From Phoronis ovalis (taxonomy: Eukaryota > Phoronida > Phoronidae), in NCBI GenBank assembly GCA_028565635.1, contig JAOXYB010029212.1, positions 1-15,081 of the forward strand: 15,081 bases of DNA. Direction: 5' to 3'. The notes under the pieces are model-generated. The model saw only the letters and a program-made list of their open reading frames with translations. It was not told the origin of the DNA and did not search any database. The position numbers were made by a program, and so were the translations under genes. Below, one piece after another: positions 12,601 through 15,081 of the stretch. Position 1 is the stretch's first letter, and every line of letters starts with the position of its first letter.

Positions 12601-13101
12601 ATTCTGCCTTTAGGAATGCAAGTCCACTTCCATGTGTAATTCATGTTTAAGCATCGTAATTTTGTAATTCTAAATGTACATTTGTTTGATTTTTGATCAG
12701 ACACATAAAAAGCAAAAACTTGGACTAAAAATAATTTTTACCACACAATTTGTTTGACATATATTTTTAATGTTTTTAATTAGATTTGGTTGCTGTCTCT
12801 TTCAATGACTTTGTTCTAGCAAAAATTAAAAATGTCCAAAATCATTATCCTAGGCTACAAAATTTTAGATAATAATGTCAGTTATGACTGATAATATGAA
12901 TCATCATATATGGTCAACATTCATTGTGAAATACATGCAGTGATTAGGAATTTATAATTATTAAAAATAATTAAATTATTATAATTTTTATACAATTCAT
13001 AGGTACAGAGAGAGCATGCCTTAGTCAATGGTTTGGACTCTGCAGTTCCAGTCGGTGCTTATTTTGAGATCAATGCTGGTATTATAATTGCACTTATCAT
13101 G
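502..13101 (+). CDS. ABCA5: ABC transporter subfamily A, ABCA5-like, internal part (13 exons)
   Basis: Thirteen exons join to 701 codons without a stop: 502-621, 1357-1495, 1652-1742, 2274-2413, 3648-3761, 4193-4672, 5090-5286, 6748-6899, 7111-7255, 7878-8009, 11046-11198, 12284-12424 and 13003-13101. All introns are GT-AG and phases agree. The product is a full ABC-A exporter, a polytopic membrane protein that uses ATP to move or flip lipids. Residues 1-201 are the C-terminal half of NBD1, about 202-270 the linker, and 271-701 membrane domain 2 with its extracellular domain (about 315-490). Walker A and NBD2 lie outside the window. ABCA5-type features recalled from the family are ADRKAVIS directly after the H-loop, [12 protein letters not shown] at the end of NBD1, and HSLP before the second helix. 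ABCA family membership is near certain; the ABCA5 orthology is a recognition from memory and should be tested by phylogeny. Confidence 0.93.
622..1356 (+). other. Intron, phase 0, 735 bases
   Basis: The intron is AT-rich and holds no recognisable gene. A small perfect hairpin with six-base arms, cgacga and tcgtcg, lies at 1101-1115 and stands out because CpG is otherwise scarce here. Confidence 0.85.
1357..1495 (+). CDS. ABCA5: ABCA exon with Walker B, D-loop and H-loop of NBD1 (residues 41-86 plus first base of 87)
   Basis: The exon starts with gtg (Val) right after tcttag, and reads [13 protein letters not shown]. Walker B is residues 41-47, with Mg-binding Asp45 and catalytic Glu46. The D-loop is AGMD (49-52). 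The switch histidine is His77 (1465-1467) in TTHFMDEAD. All key catalytic residues are present, so this NBD half looks active. The donor is gctg/gtacag and the exon ends in phase 1. The frame runs on past the donor to 1557, but that tail is intronic and does not match the family, whereas splicing gives ADRKAVIS. Confidence 0.95.
1652..1742 (+). CDS. ABCA5: ABCA exon, NBD1 after the H-loop (residues 87-116)
   Basis: A short 91-base exon enters in phase 1 and leaves in phase 2. Joined to the previous exon it reads [17 protein letters not shown], then [12 protein letters not shown]. This is the conserved beta-strand and helix after the H-loop, where ABCA proteins carry G.L.C.GSS.FLK...G.GY.L. 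The ADRKAVIS form is the strongest hint of ABCA5. The donor is ctaaa/gtaatt. The open frame that starts at 1686 in another frame is a shadow. Confidence 0.94.
1743..2273 (+). other. Intron, phase 2, 531 bases
   Basis: Ordinary AT-rich intron. The overlapping open frames on both strands (1686-1934, 1836-2090, 2076-2285) show no domain, have biased hydrophobic or random composition and conflict with each other, so none is called a gene. Confidence 0.85.
2274..2413 (+). CDS. ABCA5: ABCA exon, C-terminal subdomain of NBD1 (residues 117-163)
   Basis: The acceptor is ttaaattacag at 2263-2273 and the donor is ccag/gtaaaa. The exon completes an Asn codon from the previous exon and encodes [20 protein letters not shown], followed by [19 protein letters not shown] and KDVDTFP. 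The pattern V..Y.P.A......G.EL.F.LP is the ABCA-specific extension after the NBD core. The exon enters in phase 2 and leaves in phase 1. Confidence 0.93.
2414..3647 (+). other. Intron, phase 1, 1234 bases
   Basis: No gene is recognised in this intron. A reverse-strand open frame at 2555-2755 has no known domain. A near-palindrome lies at 3514-3540, with outer arms aacatgt and acatgtt and a very small loop. The stretch around 2930-3250 is less AT-rich than its surroundings and could be an old insertion, but I could not name it. Confidence 0.75.
3648..3761 (+). CDS. ABCA5: ABCA exon, end of NBD1 with [12 protein letters not shown] motif (residues 164-201)
   Basis: The acceptor is ttttttatttag and the donor ttgg/gtaagt, close to consensus. 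It encodes [11 protein letters not shown], then [15 protein letters not shown] (residues 187-201). The (Y/F)G.S.TTLEEVF motif ends the NBD of nearly every ABCA protein, and the YGVSMTTLE form fits ABCA5. Both exon boundaries are phase 1. Confidence 0.95.
3762..4192 (+). other. Intron, phase 1, 431 bases, with a possible small repeat
   Basis: The intron contains a perfect 13-base inverted repeat described separately (3953-3965 and 4073-4085). The rest is AT-rich with no other structure seen. Confidence 0.85.
3953..4085. repeat. Perfect 13-base inverted repeat, 107 bases apart, possible MITE-like unit
   Basis: Arm atcttggattcaa at 3953-3965 is the exact reverse complement of ttgaatccaagat at 4073-4085. 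The left arm is preceded by ggtggcc. The enclosed 107 bases are not coding. It may be part of a short non-autonomous element, but no target duplication was identified. Confidence 0.45.
4193..4672 (+). CDS. ABCA5: ABCA exon, charged linker, first helix of membrane domain 2 and start of ECD2 (residues 202-361)
   Basis: The largest exon here (480 bases), phase 1 at both ends, runs from acceptor actaatttatag to donor gatg/gtaagt. It opens with a charged, low-hydrophobicity linker ([18 protein letters not shown] and on to about residue 270) that joins NBD1 to membrane domain 2. An amphipathic stretch follows ([20 protein letters not shown]), then the transmembrane helix [17 protein letters not shown] (about residues 297-313). 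The remainder begins the extracellular domain and holds one N-glycosylation sequon (Asn347). The reverse-strand open frame over 4221-4550 is a shadow. Confidence 0.94.
4673..5089 (+). other. Intron, phase 1, 417 bases
   Basis: AT-rich intron that ends in a long T-tract and cag. The short open frames on either strand across 4535-4822 are continuations or shadows of the coding exon. Nothing else was seen. Confidence 0.85.
5090..5286 (+). CDS. ABCA5: ABCA exon, extracellular domain 2 (residues 362-427)
   Basis: The exon runs from a long T-tract acceptor (gttttttttcag) to donor cag/gtataa. It enters in phase 1 and leaves in phase 0. It encodes [20 protein letters not shown], then [20 protein letters not shown] and the rest of a soluble segment. 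Sequons are at Asn365, Asn396 and Asn420, and there is no cysteine. This part is poorly conserved between ABCA members, so support comes mainly from the frame, the splice sites and the sequons. Confidence 0.9.
5287..6747 (+). other. Intron, phase 0, 1461 bases, mostly repeat
   Basis: Most of this intron is one complete copy of the 0.93-kb repeat family (about 5586-6522). The remainder is AT-rich. An exon-like 59-base block at 6601-6659 has acceptor- and donor-like ends but does not fit the frame; it is discussed under findings. Confidence 0.85.
5586..6522 (+). repeat. Interspersed repeat family, copy 1 (complete, old)
   Basis: The copy begins atttttatgcc at about 5584 and ends with atgggcatctgtctgcc and agcagac at about 6488-6512. 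From the first atg to the terminal atgggc is 898 bases, against 904 in copy 2. Head sequence, module order and tail all match copy 2, with heavy divergence. Internal modules recur: one containing cacttcca..tggcc and ggccatgtttgtt starts near 5717, 6160, 6303 and 6381; another containing tattttaga.tgatctt starts near 5860 and 6041. No coding frame spans it, so it is probably a non-autonomous transposable element. Confidence 0.75.
6748..6899 (+). CDS. ABCA5: ABCA exon, end of extracellular domain 2 (residues 428-477)
   Basis: The acceptor is acttctttgcag and the donor is aataa/gtaaat. It enters in phase 0 and leaves in phase 2. The protein is [20 protein letters not shown], then [10 protein letters not shown] and on to WMN. 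The pattern YN...HSLP...N..SNA is the conserved ABCA signature before the second helix of this membrane domain. Sequons are at Asn432, Asn438 and Asn465. Reading through the donor gives an immediate stop, which supports the splice choice. Confidence 0.93.
7111..7255 (+). CDS. ABCA5: ABCA exon, second helix of membrane domain 2 and cytoplasmic coupling loop (residues 478-526)
   Basis: The exon completes a Lys codon, then reads [14 protein letters not shown] with a sequon at Asn480. A transmembrane helix follows ([20 protein letters not shown], about residues 493-512). [13 protein letters not shown] then starts the cytoplasmic loop that couples to an NBD. The acceptor is taaattttag and the donor gag/gtatgt. 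It enters in phase 2 and leaves in phase 0. Confidence 0.94.
7256..7877 (+). other. Intron, phase 0, 622 bases
   Basis: AT-rich intron with one notable hairpin (7395-7431), listed separately. No gene is visible. The reverse-strand frame 7190-7381 overlaps the exon and is a shadow. Confidence 0.85.
7395..7431 (+). repeat. Intronic hairpin, 14-base stem and 9-base loop
   Basis: The arm atatatagaactct (7395-7408) pairs with agagttttatatat (7418-7431). Thirteen pairs are Watson-Crick and the fourteenth is a G-T wobble. The loop is 7409-7417. It is short for a miRNA precursor, and no role is claimed. Confidence 0.5.
7878..8009 (+). CDS. ABCA5: ABCA exon, coupling loop and third helix (residues 527-570)
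   Basis: The exon reads [18 protein letters not shown], the conserved ABCA loop (K...QL..SG....YW), followed by the hydrophobic run [19 protein letters not shown] (about residues 549-567). The acceptor is tatttttttag and the donor cag/gtaatt. Phase is 0 at both ends. Joining it to the previous exon restores the usual DRE.K.R.QL.TSG sequence. Confidence 0.95.
8071..8100. repeat. Near-perfect 30-base palindrome
   Basis: Arm gctgcctatcctat (8071-8084) and arm ataggatatgcagc (8087-8100) match at 13 of 14 positions and are separated by only two bases. It lies 61 bases downstream of the exon donor at 8010. The tiny loop argues against a miRNA; a cruciform or the remnant of a small foldback element is more likely. 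Confidence 0.6.
8688..8851 (+). repeat. 14-base direct repeat within the transposon candidate
   Basis: The string tgataactggaata occurs at 8688-8701 and again at 8838-8851. The first copy lies at the inner part of the left inverted repeat. The second suggests a partial duplication or the end of a nested element. Confidence 0.45.
9475..9585 (+). pseudogene. PIF/Harbinger (HARBI1-type) transposase fragment, degenerate
   Basis: The frame that starts after a stop at 9466 reads [19 protein letters not shown] and [18 protein letters not shown], ending at a stop at 9586-9588. [11 protein letters not shown] resembles the FP.(V/I)(I/V)G.IDGTHI segment around the first catalytic Asp of the DDE domain in Harbinger transposases. 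The Asp is kept, while the usual THI is TPI here. The second Asp region and the Glu region were not recognised downstream, and the frame is closed on both sides, so it cannot encode an active enzyme. This rests on one motif remembered from the family. Confidence 0.42.
11046..11198 (+). CDS. ABCA5: ABCA exon, fourth helix of membrane domain 2 (residues 571-621)
   Basis: The exon has 51 whole codons between acceptor tttaatttcag and donor ttc/gtaagt. It encodes [20 protein letters not shown], then [20 protein letters not shown] and [11 protein letters not shown]. Helix four is about residues 579-600. The segment FLFDKADT corresponds to the SF.F.K...A turn of ABCA proteins. No missing exon is apparent across the 3-kb intron before it, because helix order and loop lengths remain normal. 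Confidence 0.94.
11199..12283 (+). other. Intron, phase 0, 1085 bases
   Basis: AT-rich intron. A near-palindrome accttttcatgaaaggt lies around 11629-11645. An open frame at 11227-11427 has no recognisable domain. Nothing else is supported. Confidence 0.82.
12284..12424 (+). CDS. ABCA5: ABCA exon, fifth helix and re-entrant region of membrane domain 2 (residues 622-668)
   Basis: It has 47 whole codons from acceptor tgattttcag to donor agg/gtgagt. It reads [20 protein letters not shown], then [20 protein letters not shown] and GLNYIAR. The hydrophobic run around residues 614-634 spans the previous exon junction and forms helix five. The [20 protein letters not shown] segment matches the ABCA pattern in which a helical hairpin ends in P.Y.....L.Y. 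Confidence 0.93.
12425..13002 (+). other. Intron, phase 0, 578 bases
   Basis: AT-rich intron. A hairpin of A and T only, aattatt-aaa-aataatt, lies at 12956-12972, shortly before the acceptor. No gene or repeat copy was recognised. Confidence 0.85.
13003..13101 (+). CDS. ABCA5: ABCA exon, loop and start of last helix of membrane domain 2 (residues 669-701)
   Basis: The exon has 33 whole codons, from acceptor acaattcatag to donor atg/gtaagg. It encodes [20 protein letters not shown] and [13 protein letters not shown]. The last eleven residues begin the final transmembrane helix of the domain, which must continue in an exon beyond the right edge. Support is the open frame, phase 0 at both ends and good splice sites. 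Sequence conservation here is weak. Confidence 0.87.
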
Positions 13102-13125
13102 GTAAGGAATTTTGCAGGTCCTGGT

Positions 13126-14062
13126 GTTTTTATGCTCAGCACTATATAGTGAATGGGTATATGGTCATCCTGTATGCGGTGTCAGTGGCATTGTATGTAA
13201 CATTTTATTTGTCTTGCAGTGAATGGACAAGTGTCATAGTCTAAAGGCTACTGTATTTTCAAATAATCTTGAAAATGGGTCAATTATTAATCAGAAAATT
13301 CGGCATTTCTTTTGCAGTCATCAAAACTGTTTTTGTCCAGGTCTTGAAAACTCTGATAAATAATGAGATGACTTTTATTCAGAAAGTAAACAGAGGTCAA
13401 AATACAGATTAAGTTTGAATTATGACTAATTGGCGGCCATGTTTGTTCCCTTAGATGGTACCCCGATAAAAGCTTTTTATCATATTAATTTCATATTTGG
13501 TACTGCATATAGGTCAAAATACAGATCCAATATGATTTTGACATGCTTCAAATTCAATATGGCCAACTTGGATGAATCAAAGGCGGTTTTAATAAGGCCA
13601 CAGGTGGGTTGGTGTTATGGGCTAGATTGTATTTTAGAAAGACCTTAAAAAGACTGCCATCTGAAACTTTCAACATGTTTTGCACCCATCCCAGCTGTTT
13701 TTGCCCATATCTTGAAAACTCTGATATGTAGAGATTGTTTTAAAGCAGAAGGTAAATATAGGCCAAAATATAAGTCAGCGTTGACTTTGACCTGGATCAC
13801 TTTCAATATGGGTAACTGACAGCCATATTTGTTCCTGGTAAGAAGCATTGCCTGAATCATTTTAAGGTGGATTTAGGCCAGAGGTTGGCAGGTGTTAATG
13901 GCTAGGTGGTATTTTAGAATGACAATGAAAGATTGGTCAGCTTGATCTGAAAGTGTAAAATTTTGCTGCAGTTGTTGTTCCACATTCTGAAAACTCTGCT
14001 ACATGGAGAGATCGCTTTAAAACTACTTCAATGTGATGGGCGTCTGCAAAAGCAGATCTCTT
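13126..14062 (+). repeat. Interspersed repeat family, copy 2 (complete)
   Basis: The head gtttttatgctcagcac aligns with the heads of copies 1 and 3. A perfect 12-base palindrome cactatatagtg lies at 13140-13151. The tail reads gtgatgggcgtctgc, then aaaagcagatctc (14034-14059), as in copy 1. Internal modules with tattttaga..gacctt recur near 13252, 13628 and 13909, and modules with gg(t/c)caaaata.a recur near 13395, 13512 and 13761. The open frames inside (13430-13648, reverse 13645-13860, 13963-14145) run across module boundaries and show no domain. Confidence 0.78.
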
Positions 14063-14946
14063 ATTTAAACTGCAGTGGTTTGTTTGTTGCTAATATAAAA
14101 AGCAATAACAAGAGGGAAATAGGATCAACTAACTTTCAATTGTAGTTTCCTATTCTACCAGAAGGAGAATAATTATGGAACTAAAGTAAACATTATGATA
14201 TAAACAGTATGATTTGTGAATAAAATTGTATTCATACAACTGCACACAAAGTAATTAGTATATTAATAGCATATTTATCAGCCCAAGATTGATATTTTTG
14301 TATTTCAAGGATTATTATATTAGCATATCACCTGAAGTGCCAGTTTGTAATTGTTTCATTACATACCTCCACCCAATGTAATATATACCTACAATGTCAC
14401 AGTAGTTAACTGCATGATTTTATATAGATGAGAGAATGCTAATACAATTAGAAAATTTCAAACTGAGGATTTTTCATCAGAATCCTTCTTCCATCTATTC
14501 CTGCTGAATTATTTTTAAAAATAGATATTTGTGAAATTATGTTTTCAACTTCTTTAAAAGAAAAAAAAAATAAAATTTATGAAATAGGTCAATATAAACA
14601 ATACAGTAAATCTAAAAATTTGTCTATGCAACTTTATACAAATTAAACAGTCAACGTATAAGTACCAGTATGCAAATACAATACATCTGATATAGCAAGG
14701 ACCTATTTTTTATAATTATATAAAACTAGGTAGAATGTTATTATAGGATATACCGTATGAAGCAGTCATTATAAATACCGGTACGTACGGCCTGGCTAGC
14801 TAGTTATGAAAATTCACTGACTAACTTTTGATTGCCAGATATCCAATAATAATACATTATCAGATAGAGGTAATACTATGTAATAAAAAAGTACTATAAT
14901 GTATTATTCAATGTATTAAATGCTCCAATAAACAGGCTCCTCTCAC

Positions 14947-15081
14947 ATTTTTATGCCCATCACTATGTAATAGTGAAAGGGCATATAGCCGTACTGCATG
15001 TGGCGGCGTCGTCGTCGTCGGCGTCGGCGTATGTACCCTTTTCTTTGTGTTGCTATAACGGCTTCAGCTTTCGTCAGATCA
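14947..15081 (+). repeat. Interspersed repeat family, copy 3 (head only, cut by window end)
   Basis: This head is the least decayed of the three. It has tttttatgcccatcac, a seven-base hairpin tcactat-gta-atagtga (14960-14976), gggcatatag, then a CpG-rich GTC/GGC tract (about 15001-15030). It continues with ctataacggcttcagcttt, which aligns with caataacagcttctgttttt of copy 1 near 5682. The element should continue for about 0.8 kb past the edge. Confidence 0.72.

Larger units (their letters stand above)
13102..15081 (+). other. Start of a further intron, phase 0, open at the window edge
   Basis: No frame here continues the ABCA protein after residue 701. The intron holds repeat copy 2 from 25 bases after the donor, then about 0.88 kb of AT-rich sequence without recognised content (14063-14946), then the head of repeat copy 3. 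The exons for the rest of the last helix and for NBD2 must lie to the right. Confidence 0.8.

Noticed and set aside
13102-13117. Apparent 16-base intron gtaaggaattttgcag
   Set aside because: Far too short for a spliceosomal intron, and the downstream frame does not continue the protein.
13430-14145. Open frames inside repeat copy 2
   Set aside because: They cross module boundaries on both strands, show no domain, and are not kept in copy 1.
15001-15030. GTC/GGC tract as a coding or CpG-island promoter signal
   Set aside because: It is at a fixed place in the head of the repeat family, with decayed counterparts in copies 1 and 2, so it belongs to the repeat.
1-15081. CRISPR arrays, tRNA/rRNA genes, bacterial operons, riboswitches
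   Set aside because: No regular short direct repeats with unique spacers, no tRNA-like arms and no ribosome-binding-site context were seen; the window is a spliced eukaryotic gene.

Overview
This window is eukaryotic genomic DNA. It holds the middle of one intron-rich gene on the + strand. Thirteen consecutive exons, all bounded by GT-AG introns and all phase-compatible, join into 701 uninterrupted codons of a full-length ABC transporter of subfamily A. The protein motifs that survive joining, notably a signature LSGGQ, Walker B ILDEP, H-loop TTHFMDEAD, then ADRKAVIS, CVGSS.FLK and [12 protein letters not shown], resemble ABCA5 more than ABCA1, A3 or A4. That comparison is from memory and was not searched.

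The gene is open at both ends. The window starts in an intron upstream of the exon that carries the ABC signature, so the first membrane domain, Walker A and the Q-loop lie before it. The window ends in the intron after the exon that starts the last membrane helix, so the second nucleotide-binding domain lies beyond it. Inside the window, in order, are: the C-terminal half of NBD1 (502-3761), a charged linker and the first helix of membrane domain 2 (4193-4672), a glycosylation-rich and cysteine-free extracellular domain (4193-7110 region), and the remaining membrane helices (7111-13101).

The host is probably an invertebrate animal, perhaps an aquatic lophotrochozoan such as a mollusc. The basis is AT-rich introns of moderate size, a single ABCA5-type gene, and the style of the interspersed repeats. 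This is inference only.

The introns hold the less ordinary content. A repeat family of about 0.93 kb is present as two complete old copies (about 5586-6522 and 13126-14062) and as the first 135 bases of a third, apparently younger copy at the right edge (14947-15081). All three begin with the same head sequence, and the complete copies are built of recurring internal modules. The 3-kb intron 8010-11045 contains a pair of 31-base inverted repeats (29/31 matching) 1.9 kb apart. They enclose a scrap that resembles the DDE domain of PIF/Harbinger transposases, which suggests a dead DNA transposon. Smaller inverted repeats and hairpins sit in other introns. I saw no RNA gene, CRISPR array, operon-like structure or new defence-type system.
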